A program made the position numbers and the translations under genes. 64,000 nucleotides of DNA from an uncultured Phycisphaerales bacterium (lineage in GTDB: Bacteria > Planctomycetota > Phycisphaerae > Phycisphaerales > UBA1924), in the NCBI GenBank assembly GCA_903929885.1, contig CAIYWI010000023.1, forward strand, positions 1 to 64,000, in the 5' to 3' direction. Of the stretch, positions 17,880 to 25,831 are shown piece by piece. Under the pieces are notes generated by a model. That model was not told the DNA's origin. It made no database searches and was given only the letters and a program-made list of their open reading frames with translations. The stretch's first letter is position 1; each line of letters opens with the position of its first letter.

Positions 17880-17918
17880 ACGCGTCTCCCTCGGGCGATG
17901 CGTCGGAGCCCCGCACCC

Positions 17919-18398
17919 GTGGCGAAGAAGAAGGACGAAAGCACGCAGTCGCCCACCATCGAGAACCGCCGGGCGCGGTTCGACTATCACATCGAGGACA
18001 CGCTCGAGTGCGGCATCGCCCTGATGGGCAGCGAGATCAAGTCGGTTCGCGCCTCGCAGGTCTCCCTCAACGAGGGGTACGTGCACGTGGGACGCATGCC
18101 CCTCTCGCTCACGCTGCTCAACGTCAACATCGGCGAGTACGCCCCCGCCGGCGCGCTCGGGCACCGGCCGCTGCGAGCCAGGACGCTCCTGGCGCATCGA
18201 CGCGAGATGCTCAAGATCGCCCGCGCCACCGAACGCAAGGGCATGACCGTGGTGCCCCTCAAGCTGTACTTCAAGGACGGGTGGGCCAAGATCCTCATCG
18301 GCGTCGCCAAGGGCAAGGACAAGGCCGACAAGCGCCGCAGCATCGGCGAGCGCGAGGTCAAGCGGGACATCGACCGGGCCATGTCGCGGCGACGCTGA
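17919..18398 (+). CDS. smpB: SsrA-binding protein SmpB
   Basis: This 159-residue protein binds tmRNA and delivers it to stalled ribosomes. I choose GTG 17919 (VAKKKDE) over the track's ATG 17898, because SmpB proteins usually begin MAKKK and a GGAG lies 10 bases upstream. The conserved core includes IENRRARFDYHIED, LMGSEIKSVRASQVSLNEGY and RERLLxHRxE-like LLAHRREMLKI. The C-terminal basic tail (KRDIDRAMSRRR) is typical. No tmRNA gene (ssrA) was seen in the window. Confidence 0.93.
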   Translation: MAKKKDESTQSPTIENRRARFDYHIEDTLECGIALMGSEIKSVRASQVSLNEGYVHVGRMPLSLTLLNVNIGEYAPAGALGHRPLRARTLLAHRREMLKIARATERKGMTVVPLKLYFKDGWAKILIGVAKGKDKADKRRSIGEREVKRDIDRAMSRRR

Positions 18399-18479
18399 CC
18401 CGCCTCGTTGCGAGGCGATGCCGCCATCCCCGCGACGGGCGGGGGCGAACTCCGGCACGCCATTCGCGTGCGTCGCGGC

Positions 18480-19562
18480 ATGAACGCGCTGCGCGCCCTC
18501 TCGATGCTCCCGGTTCTCGCCGCCATGCTGATGCCGGCCGTCGCCACGGCGGGCCTGACGGTCCGCGACGTGGCCCGGGTGCGCGGCCAAGGCGAGGTTC
18601 GCATCGGCGGGTTGGGCTATGTCACGGGCCTCAAGGGCACCGGCGATGACGCCAAGGAAGCCCTCGTGGCCCGCCCGCTGGCCCAGATCTTCAAGGAATC
18701 GGGGAACGAGCCGGGCAGCCTCAAGGAGTTCACCAAGGGCAAGGCCGTCGCGGTGGTGTGGGTCTCGTGCACCATCCCCGAGCGAGGGGCGCCGGCGGAC
18801 GAGAAGCTCGACGTGCAGGTGACGACGCTCCTGGGGGCTTCGAGTCTCGCGGGCGGGCGACTGCTCTCGACCGCCTTGTCGGGCGTGCTGCCCGGCCAGC
18901 CGGTGGTGGCGATGGCCGAGGGCGCTCTCGACCTCGAGGATCCGGCGACGCCCACCGTGGCTCGCGTGCGAGAGGGCGCGGTGATGCTCGCCGACGTCCT
19001 CGGGCCCGAACTGCTCGACGAGTTCGACCTGCTGCTGTACGCCCCGTATGTGGGATGGTCGGCGGTCAATCAGGTCGCCGTCACCATCAACGCCAAGGCC
19101 GACCCGATCAACAACGCCGTCGCCCGCGTGGTCGATGAACGGACCATCCGCGTCTCGATCCCCAAGGCCGAGCTCTCGAATCGGGCCGCCTTCCTCGCGG
19201 ACGTCTTCAATGCCGAGGTCAACGCGTCGCTGCTCGACCTGCCTCCCCAGGTCGTGGTGAACAGCCGCACCGGGGCCATCGTCGTGACCGGCGAGGTGCA
19301 GCTTCGGGTGTCGGGGGTGACGCACCGCAACCTCACCATCACCACCGTCACCCCGCCGCAGACGGGCACGCCGCTCAATCCCCTGGTCAAGCGCGAGTCG
19401 TGGACGGGGCTGGGCCAGGACGGCCTTCCCAACGAACTGGCCAAGGTCAACGACCTCATCAACGCCTTCAAGCAGCTCAACATGCCGGTTCAGGACCAGA
19501 TCTCGCTCCTCTCCATGCTTCACAAGAGCGGGAGCCTGCAGTGTCGTCTCGTGATCGACTGA
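18480..19562 (+). CDS. flgI: Flagellar P-ring protein FlgI
   Basis: This 360-residue periplasmic protein forms the P-ring around the flagellar rod in peptidoglycan. ATG 18480 gives a signal peptide (MNALRALSMLPVLAAMLMPAVATA); the track's upstream codons are not used. The family core begins LTVRDVARVRG and GLGYVTGLKGTGDD, and ends GRTGAIVVTGEVQL-like and DLINAFKQL segments. It opens the flagellar cluster; the usual partner flgH (L-ring) and the rod genes are not in the window. A rod-binding protein follows 16 bases later. Confidence 0.93.
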   Translation: MNALRALSMLPVLAAMLMPAVATAGLTVRDVARVRGQGEVRIGGLGYVTGLKGTGDDAKEALVARPLAQIFKESGNEPGSLKEFTKGKAVAVVWVSCTIPERGAPADEKLDVQVTTLLGASSLAGGRLLSTALSGVLPGQPVVAMAEGALDLEDPATPTVARVREGAVMLADVLGPELLDEFDLLLYAPYVGWSAVNQVAVTINAKADPINNAVARVVDERTIRVSIPKAELSNRAAFLADVFNAEVNASLLDLPPQVVVNSRTGAIVVTGEVQLRVSGVTHRNLTITTVTPPQTGTPLNPLVKRESWTGLGQDGLPNELAKVNDLINAFKQLNMPVQDQISLLSMLHKSGSLQCRLVID

Positions 19563-19578
19563 CCCATCCGGGCCCGCC

Positions 19579-20013
19579 ATGAAGATCGCCGACGCCTCCA
19601 TCCTGTCGCCCCGCTCCGTCCGGCTGCCCGCCGGGGCCGGGCCGCAGACTCGCTCGGCCGAGTTCGCCTCGGTGCTCGGTCGCATCGATGCCGAATCGAT
19701 GACCGCCGAGGAGCGGGCCGCGCAAGGCGCTCGCGACCTGGTGAGCGTGGCCCTGGTTCAGCCCGCCCTCAAGGCCTTCCGGCAGTCCAACGGCGCGAGC
19801 GGGCCCTTCGCCCCCAATCAGGCGGAGCGCACCTTTCGGGGCATGATGGATGCAACGTTTGCGCAGCGGCTCGTGCAGGGAGGCCGATGGCCATTGGTCG
19901 ATCGCGTGGCACGAACGTTGCTGCGTCAGGGACAGGAGGCCTCGGTGGCGGCTGCGGAGCCGCCCGTGCAGGATGCTCCCCCCGCGTCGGGGGAAGGGTT
20001 GAAGCGATCGTGA
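19579..20013 (+). CDS. Rod-binding protein (FlgJ N-terminal-like)
   Basis: This 144-residue protein resembles the N-terminal rod-capping half of FlgJ. The key segment runs VSVALVQPALKAFRQSN to NQAERTFRGMMDATFAQRLVQ, matching the '...FE..M...LYTSMYDQQLAQ' region that binds the rod. There is no C-terminal peptidoglycan hydrolase, so another enzyme must open the wall. Split, hydrolase-free FlgJ proteins are common outside the gamma/beta-proteobacteria. Its position directly after flgI supports the call. Confidence 0.72.
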   Translation: MKIADASILSPRSVRLPAGAGPQTRSAEFASVLGRIDAESMTAEERAAQGARDLVSVALVQPALKAFRQSNGASGPFAPNQAERTFRGMMDATFAQRLVQGGRWPLVDRVARTLLRQGQEASVAAAEPPVQDAPPASGEGLKRS

Positions 20014-20049
20014 TCGTCGCGGCGGAGTCCGCGGAGCAAGGAGTGGCGC

Positions 20050-20646
20050 ATGGAGGCGACCAGACAGTCGGGAACCGATGGCCGGGCGTCGACGGGCGGC
20101 TCGGGCGAACGGGGCCGCCAGCCCTGGACGGCGAGGCGAGTCGCCGTCGAGCTGCGAGAGGTGCTTGACGGCCTCGCGGCCGAGTACGGCTCGCTGGTCC
20201 GGATCCTGACCGAGCATGCCGAGGCGATTCGCGGCGCGGATGCGCCGGGCATCGGACGTTGCGTCGCGGCGCAGGAGGAGACGCTCGCGAGGGTGAGTCG
20301 CCTCGATCAGCGACGACGCGAGGTGGTGGCGGGCGCGTGCTCGTGCATTCCCGGGCTTGCGGAGCAGGCGAGGCGGGCGACGCTGACGGTGACCAACGTC
20401 GCCGCGGCGCTTCCCGGCGGCGAGGGCGGCGCGATGGTCGAGCGTTGCGAGCGCGTCAAGGCGCTCGTGGAGCAGTCCAAGGCGCTGACCGAGGCCGTCC
20501 GGATCAGCACCGTCTCGCTGATGCAGCACGTCGAGGGCGTGATGCGGCAGGTGAGTCGCAAGCTCAGCCACGCCGGCACCTACGGACGCCGGGGCGTGGT
20601 GGAGACGACGCAGCAGGTGGTGACGAGTCTGGACATGCGGAGTTGA
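20050..20646 (+). CDS. flgN: FlgN-like chaperone for hook-associated proteins
   Basis: This 198-residue, mostly helical protein fits FlgN, the export chaperone of FlgK and FlgL. It lies directly before those two genes. The central part (VELREVLDGLAAEYGSLVRILTEHAEAI..AQEETLARVSRLDQRR) is a long antiparallel coiled-coil typical of FlgN. The C-terminal part (VVETTQQVVTSLDMRS) probably carries the client-binding helix. The first 25 residues are Gly/Arg-rich and weakly conserved, so the true start may be later. Confidence 0.75.
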   Translation: MEATRQSGTDGRASTGGSGERGRQPWTARRVAVELREVLDGLAAEYGSLVRILTEHAEAIRGADAPGIGRCVAAQEETLARVSRLDQRRREVVAGACSCIPGLAEQARRATLTVTNVAAALPGGEGGAMVERCERVKALVEQSKALTEAVRISTVSLMQHVEGVMRQVSRKLSHAGTYGRRGVVETTQQVVTSLDMRS

Positions 20647-20682
20647 TCGGGAGGCAGGACGCCGCCCGCGAGGAACACGCCC

Positions 20683-22422
20683 ATGAGTCTTTCGGCAGCC
20701 TTGAGCATCGGACGTTCGGCCCTCTCGGCCAGTCAGCTGGGCATCCAGGTGACCAGCAACAACATGGCCAACGCCTCGACGCCGGGCTACTCGCGTCAGC
20801 GGGCCATCATCGAATCCATCTCGGGCGACCGCTCGATCGGCGGCGGCGGCGCGGGCCGCGGCGTGCGGGTGGGCGTCGTCCGGCGCGACGTGGACGCCGC
20901 CATCAACTCGCGACTGACCGCCGCGGGCGCCGACGCGGCGGCGGCGGCGGTGCAGGAGCGCATCTTCCGCCAACTCGAGTCGGCGCTGGGCGAGCTGGGC
21001 GAGAACGACCTCTCGAACGAGCTGTCGGGCTTCTTCCGCGTGTGGAGCGAACGAGCCAACGAGACCAAGTCGAGCAGTTCCGTGATCCAGCAGGCCGACC
21101 GCATGGCGAGGTTCTGCGGCAAGCTCCGAGGCGACCTGACGGACCAGCGGGCTCAGATCGACGAGTCGGTGGCGGTGACGGTCGAGCGGGCCAATCAGCT
21201 GATCGCCAACATCGCCGAGCTCAACAAGGTGATCTCGACGTCCGAGAGCGGCGGGTCGCCCGCCAACAGTCTCCGCGACCAGCGAGAGCAGGCCATCGAC
21301 GAGCTCTCGACGCTCGTCGACGTGTCGACCATCGACCGCGGCCTGGGCGGCTTCGACGTCATGGTGGGTTCGGCGCCCGTGGTGCTTGGCGACCGTTCCA
21401 AGAGTCTCGAGGTGGGCAAGATCAGCACGCCCGAGGGGACGCGGATCGTCGTGCAGACCGTCGGCGACGACTCCCAGCAGCTTGAAGTCCGCGCGGGCGA
21501 GCTCGGTTCGCTGCTGCTCAATCGCACGGGCGTGCTCGAGACGACGATCGGCCGGCTCGATCGCCTCGTCTCGCAGATGATCTTCGAGGTCAACCGCCTC
21601 CACAGCACCGGCACCAACGCCACCGGCCTGCGGGCCTCGTCGGGCACCGTGGCCTTCGCCGTCGATCAGCGGACGCGATCGCTCAACGACCCGACCAACG
21701 ACGTGACCAATCTCCAGCCCTTCAAGGCCTCCAACGGCGGCTTCATGGTCAACGTGCGCGATCGCGCCACCGGCGGGATGCAGACCGTCCGCGTCAACGT
21801 GGACCTCGATGGCATCGACGCCACCGGCGCGACGGGCACCGGCGACGACACCAGCGTCGAGGACATCCGCGCGGCCCTGGCGGCCATCCCCGGCCTGTCG
21901 GCCGAGTTCGGGCCCGACGGCAAGCTCCGCGTCACCGCCGCCGAGGGCTTCGACTTCTCCTTCTCCGACGACACCTCCGGCGCCCTGGCGGTGCTGGGCA
22001 TGAACGCCTTCTTCACCGGCAACGACGCCGCCGATGTCGCGGTCAACGCCGAGCTCATGGCCGACTCGAGCAAGCTGCTGACCGGACGCATGGTCAACGG
22101 CTCGTTCGTCGAGAACGGCACCGCGCTCGAGCTGGCTCGCCTGCAGGAGCGGGCGGCCACCGGGCTGGGGGGCCTGACCTTCGCCGATCACTGGCGCGAC
22201 ACGTCGCAGATGGTCGGCGGCGGCGCCGCCGAGTCGGCGATCAACGCCACGGCGCGGGCCATGGTCCGCGACTCGCTCCAGAGCCAGCGCGACGCCATCA
22301 GCGGCGTCAACATCGACGAGGAGTCGATCGGGCTGCTCGACTTCCAGCGCCAGTACCAGGCCGCCGCCAGGGTCATCTCCACCGTCGACCAGATGACCCA
22401 GACGCTGCTGGGCATGATCTGA
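20683..22422 (+). CDS. flgK: Flagellar hook-associated protein FlgK (HAP1)
   Basis: This 579-residue protein joins hook to filament. The N-terminal D0 helix (SALSASQLGIQVTSNNMANASTPGYSRQR) carries the NNxANxxTPGYSRQ signature of FlgK. The C-terminal helix (VNIDEESIGLLDFQRQYQAAARVIS) matches the GVNLDEE...YQASA motif. The middle beta domains are of normal size (E. coli FlgK is 547 residues). A 5-bp UUCG-capped hairpin follows the stop at 22429-22442, before flgL. Confidence 0.93.
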   Translation: MSLSAALSIGRSALSASQLGIQVTSNNMANASTPGYSRQRAIIESISGDRSIGGGGAGRGVRVGVVRRDVDAAINSRLTAAGADAAAAAVQERIFRQLESALGELGENDLSNELSGFFRVWSERANETKSSSSVIQQADRMARFCGKLRGDLTDQRAQIDESVAVTVERANQLIANIAELNKVISTSESGGSPANSLRDQREQAIDELSTLVDVSTIDRGLGGFDVMVGSAPVVLGDRSKSLEVGKISTPEGTRIVVQTVGDDSQQLEVRAGELGSLLLNRTGVLETTIGRLDRLVSQMIFEVNRLHSTGTNATGLRASSGTVAFAVDQRTRSLNDPTNDVTNLQPFKASNGGFMVNVRDRATGGMQTVRVNVDLDGIDATGATGTGDDTSVEDIRAALAAIPGLSAEFGPDGKLRVTAAEGFDFSFSDDTSGALAVLGMNAFFTGNDAADVAVNAELMADSSKLLTGRMVNGSFVENGTALELARLQERAATGLGGLTFADHWRDTSQMVGGGAAESAINATARAMVRDSLQSQRDAISGVNIDEESIGLLDFQRQYQAAARVISTVDQMTQTLLGMI

Positions 22423-22465
22423 GCGGGCCCCCGTTCGCGGGGATTCCGCGTGGCACGCGGGTTGC

Positions 22466-24520
22466 GTGACGTCGGGCGTGATCGACCGAGTCACCAACCA
22501 GATGAACTCACGCGTCTCGCTCGCCACGCTGGGGAGGACCAATCTGGCCCTCTTCGCGCTGCAGCAGCAGATCTCGACGGGACGCTCCATCCTGCGATCC
22601 AGCGACGACGTCGTCAAGGCCGCCACCATCGGCGTCCTCGACGATCGCCTGCTCCGATCGGGACAGATCACCCGCAACCTGCAGCATGCCGACAGCGCGC
22701 TCTCCGTGGCCGACACGACGCTGGAGGAGGCCGTCAACGTCGCCCAGCAGGCCAAGAGCATCGCCTCCGGCCAGGTCGGCGCCACGGTCACCGCCGCCGA
22801 ACGTGCGGGCCAGTCGCGCGTCGTCGACAGTCTTCTTCTCGGGTTGTTCAACATCGCCAACCAGGAGGGCGTCGCCGGCTACATCCTCGGCGCGTCGCAG
22901 TCCGCCTCGAGGGCCCCCGTCGAGGCCCTCCGCGGCGGCTATCGCTACCGAGGTCGCGGCGACGGGCTGCTCACCGATCTGGGCTCGGCCACCGCCGTTC
23001 CCCTGACGCTGGGAGAGCGCAACCCCATCGCGAGCGTCTCGCAGCGAACGGGCGGACAGGTCGATCTCGACCCGGTCCTGACCGACGACACGCGACTGGC
23101 CGACCTGGGCGGAGCCCGGGGCATGGGCGTGGCCACCGGCGTGATCCGGATGAGCATCAACAACGCCGCCGCCGTCGACGTGGATCTCTCCGGCATCGAC
23201 ACCGCGGGCGAGGCCCGCGTTCGCATCGAGCGGGCCGTTCGCGCCCACGAGCAGCAGACGGGCGTCACCGTCCTGGGCCCCGGCGGCGTCACCTTTTCCG
23301 GCGGTCGATTCTCCTTCGACGTTCAGGGCGCGGCCACCACCATCGTCTTCTCCGATCCGGGCAGCGGCGTCACCGCCCGCGACCTCGGGCTGGCCCGCAT
23401 TCCCGCCGTTCCCGTCGCGGTCGCCCAGAACCAGGGCCTCGACCTCTCGCCGCGGCTCACCATGCGGACCCCGCTCTCGGCCATGGCCGGTCTGGCCGGC
23501 CCGCTGGGCCGCATCGTGATCTCCAACGTCGGCCAGGCGGTCGAGGTCGACCTTTCCGGCGCCACCACCCTGCAAGACCTGCGCAACCTCATCGAGGGGG
23601 CCGACCTGGGCGTGCGCGTCGAGATCAGCGCCGACGGTCGCGGCGTCGAGATCCGCAACGAACTCGCGGGCCGCAGCAGCCAGTCCCTCTCGATCGGGGA
23701 GGCCGCCGGCGGCAACACCGCCACCCTGCTGGGCATCCGCACGATGTCCCCCGCCACGCGACTGGCGTCCTTCAACTTCGGCAAGGGCGTCACGATCGTC
23801 GACGGCGCGGCCGACCCCATCACCGGTCTCGTCGATCCCGATCGGAACGTCGACTTCGAGATTCGCCTGGGCGACGCGGCCGGGACCGTCGTTCCCGTCG
23901 ACCTGCGGCCTCAGGACGTCGTCTCGGTGCAGACGTTGCTCGATCGAATCAACGCCGAGATCCAGCCCCGCCTGGCGGCGGCCGGGTTGCCCGCCGACGC
24001 CCTGGTCGCCGGCCTGACCCCGCACGGCAACGGTCTCACGCTCGTCCAGGGGAGTTCCTTCGCCGGGCCGATCCAGGTCGGCGTGCGCAACAACTCGCAG
24101 GCGGCGCACGACCTGGGCCTGACCGGCGGCACGTACGACACGACCACCTCGACGCTGACCGGCGAAGATCGCGCCAAGGTGCGCGTCGAGTGCCTGTTCA
24201 CCCACCTGCTGGACCTTCGCCACGCCCTCACGGTCAACGACGTTTCTGGCATCCAGTTTGCGAGTGGTGACATCGAGTCCGCCATCACGCGGCTGGCGGA
24301 GGCCAGGGGCGTGGTGGGCGGATACGGACAGTTGATCGAGTCGGCCACCGAGCGTGAGGCCGACAGGGCCTTGATGGACGAGACGGTCCGCAGCCAACTG
24401 CGCGACATCGACTTCACCGAGGCGGCATCGAGGTTCACGCTGCTGCAGACGCAGCTCGAGGCCGGCCTGCGGACGACCGCGATGGCCTCGCAGCGGAGTC
24501 TGCTCGACTTCCTTGGCTGA
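22466..24520 (+). CDS. flgL: Flagellar hook-associated protein FlgL (HAP3), oversized
   Basis: At 684 residues this is about twice the usual FlgL (around 300). It starts at GTG 22466. The N-terminal flagellin-like helix (RVTNQMNSRVSLATLGRTNLALFALQQQISTGRSI..SSDDVVKA) and the C-terminal helix (DIDFTEAASRFTLLQTQLEAGLRTTA) are both FlgL-type. Between them is an expanded region (about 150-560) with repeated beta-rich segments (for example AVEVDLSGATTLQDLRNLIEGA and VDVDLSGIDTAGEARVRIERAV), which look like internal duplications similar to inserted flagellin domains. It follows flgK by 43 bases and completes the hook-filament junction. Confidence 0.87.
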   Translation: MTSGVIDRVTNQMNSRVSLATLGRTNLALFALQQQISTGRSILRSSDDVVKAATIGVLDDRLLRSGQITRNLQHADSALSVADTTLEEAVNVAQQAKSIASGQVGATVTAAERAGQSRVVDSLLLGLFNIANQEGVAGYILGASQSASRAPVEALRGGYRYRGRGDGLLTDLGSATAVPLTLGERNPIASVSQRTGGQVDLDPVLTDDTRLADLGGARGMGVATGVIRMSINNAAAVDVDLSGIDTAGEARVRIERAVRAHEQQTGVTVLGPGGVTFSGGRFSFDVQGAATTIVFSDPGSGVTARDLGLARIPAVPVAVAQNQGLDLSPRLTMRTPLSAMAGLAGPLGRIVISNVGQAVEVDLSGATTLQDLRNLIEGADLGVRVEISADGRGVEIRNELAGRSSQSLSIGEAAGGNTATLLGIRTMSPATRLASFNFGKGVTIVDGAADPITGLVDPDRNVDFEIRLGDAAGTVVPVDLRPQDVVSVQTLLDRINAEIQPRLAAAGLPADALVAGLTPHGNGLTLVQGSSFAGPIQVGVRNNSQAAHDLGLTGGTYDTTTSTLTGEDRAKVRVECLFTHLLDLRHALTVNDVSGIQFASGDIESAITRLAEARGVVGGYGQLIESATEREADRALMDETVRSQLRDIDFTEAASRFTLLQTQLEAGLRTTAMASQRSLLDFLG

Positions 24521-24648
24521 TCTCGTCCCGGGAACGGGAAGGGATCGAACGAAATGCGGCGGACGCGCGTGCGTCCGCCGGGAACGGGCGGGTCGACCGC
24601 CGCTCCGTTCCGGGACGCATCGACGGTCGGCGAAGCTGGAGCGCACGC

Positions 24649-25101
24649 ATGCAAGTGCGAACGACAAGGTTCGGCCTGGTGGAGATCGCGGAGGACCGCG
24701 TCATCACCTTCCCCAAGGGACTGCTGGGGTTCTCGAAGCAGACCGACTACTGCCTGCTGGAGCCCGGCGAAGACGCCTGCTTCTTCTGGCTCCAGTCCCT
24801 CGACGAGCCCGACCTGGCGTTCGTCGTCACCGACCCGAGCATGTTCGTGCCCGAGTACTCGGTGCCCATCCGCGCCGAGCAGATGGAGGAACTGGGGCTC
24901 GCCCAGTTGCAGGACGCCCAGGTGTTCTGCATCGTCAACAAGGTCGACGACATGCTGACCGGCAACCTCCAGGGGCCGCTGGTCATCAACACGCTGACCC
25001 GCGGGGGCGAGCAGATCGTGCTGGCCGACCGTCGCTGGACCACCAGGCATCCCCTGGTCAAGGTCGGCGTCGGCCTCTCCCGCAAGGCCCAGTCGGCCTG
25101 A
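24649..25101 (+). CDS. fliW: Flagellar assembly factor FliW
   Basis: This 150-residue protein is the flagellin-binding antagonist of CsrA. Family segments are clear: TTRFGLVEIAEDRVITFPKGLLGF near the N-terminus, then FFWLQSLDEPDLAFVVTDP. In the known Bacillus system, free flagellin traps FliW; when flagellin is exported, FliW is freed and removes CsrA from the flagellin mRNA. The adjacency fliW-csrA-flagellin reproduces that circuit. It lies 128 bases after flgL and 199 bases before csrA. Confidence 0.94.
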   Translation: MQVRTTRFGLVEIAEDRVITFPKGLLGFSKQTDYCLLEPGEDACFFWLQSLDEPDLAFVVTDPSMFVPEYSVPIRAEQMEELGLAQLQDAQVFCIVNKVDDMLTGNLQGPLVINTLTRGGEQIVLADRRWTTRHPLVKVGVGLSRKAQSA

Positions 25102-25300
25102 CCGGAGCGAGCCGTTTCGATCAAGCCCACTCGCGGACCTCGCGGGCGGGCATGCAGCAGACAACGTCATCCCGCGTCGCGCGGGACCGACGGGCCGTCC
25201 CGCGAGGACGCCGCCCCGGACGGTCTCCCGTCGTGCGCACGGGATGTCACAGGCCGGACCAGGGACGACCGCGGGCGTGCCGCGGAGCAAGGAGCTACTG

Positions 25301-25696
25301 ATGCTGGTGCTGTCCCGGCAGCGAGACGAGACGATCATGATCGGTGACGACATCGAGATCACCGTGGTGGACATCCGGGGCGACAAGGTTCGCCTCGGCA
25401 TCGCGGCCCCCTCGAGGATCGCCGTTCACCGCAAGGAAGTGTACGAATCCATCAGGCGGGAGAACGAGGCGGCGGCGCAGGTGAGCCGCGACGTCGACAT
25501 CAGCCCGCTTCACGAGATCAAGCCAGGAGCCCGGCCCATCGCCGGGATCTCCCCGGGCCCCGAGCGGCTCCGGGTGTCCAAGGCCCAACCGACCGGATCC
25601 GGCAACGTCGCCAGGCTCCTCTCGGGACGGGGCGGCCCCCAGCGGGGAGGAGCGCCGGGCGGCAGGCCGCCCGACGGCCTTCGCAAGGCGGTGTGA
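25301..25696 (+). CDS. csrA: Carbon storage regulator CsrA with C-terminal extension
   Basis: This 131-residue protein starts at ATG 25301 (MLVLSRQRDETIMIG), the invariant CsrA beginning; the track's extra 19 residues are dropped. CsrA dimers bind GGA-containing hairpin loops near ribosome-binding sites. The core (about 1-62) is complete, with VVDIRGDKVRLGIAAP and the RNA-contacting AVHRKEVYESI part. Canonical CsrA stops near 60-75 residues. Here about 65 more residues follow, Pro/Gly/Arg-rich and probably disordered (SGRGGPQRGGAPGGRPPDG). The SD itself (CAAGGAGC) sits in a small AGC/GCT stem, which could allow autoregulation. It is followed 135 bases later by flagellin. Confidence 0.92.
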   Translation: MLVLSRQRDETIMIGDDIEITVVDIRGDKVRLGIAAPSRIAVHRKEVYESIRRENEAAAQVSRDVDISPLHEIKPGARPIAGISPGPERLRVSKAQPTGSGNVARLLSGRGGPQRGGAPGGRPPDGLRKAV

Positions 25697-25726
25697 CGGA
25701 GCGACGGAGCCGGAGGGAGACGGGAT

Positions 25727-25740
25727 CGGGCGGATGCCCG
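25727..25740 (+). promoter_or_regulatory. GGA-in-loop hairpin, candidate CsrA site 1
   Basis: CGGGC-GGAT-GCCCG is a perfect 5-bp stem with a GGAT tetraloop, just after the csrA stop. It lies in a stretch (25697-25745) with at least seven GGA triplets. CsrA prefers GGA presented in a hairpin loop. It could act on csrA mRNA stability or as an upstream site on the flagellin mRNA. Confidence 0.45.
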
Positions 25741-25813
25741 GACCCGATGGTGCGAAGGCCGACGCGGCAGAGCCGCGGGCACTTCGCGAAGGCAGGAACA
25801 CGCAGGTACGCCT

Positions 25814-25829
25814 CAATCATGGAGGATTG
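25814..25829 (+). promoter_or_regulatory. SD-sequestering hairpin, candidate CsrA site 2 (flagellin leader)
   Basis: CAATC-ATGGAG-GATTG is a perfect 5-bp stem with a hexaloop holding GGA. The loop and 3' arm contain the flagellin Shine-Dalgarno GGAGG (25821-25825), and the ATG follows at 25832. This is the geometry known for CsrA repression sites (GGA in a hexaloop overlapping the SD). Its place directly downstream of fliW-csrA makes it a strong candidate for CsrA control of flagellin translation. Confidence 0.6.
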
Positions 25830-25831
25830 TC

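Noticed and set aside
22429-22442. UUCG-capped 5-bp hairpin after flgK as a terminator
   Set aside because: There is no T-run and flgL starts 24 bases later. It is more likely a minor mRNA structure.
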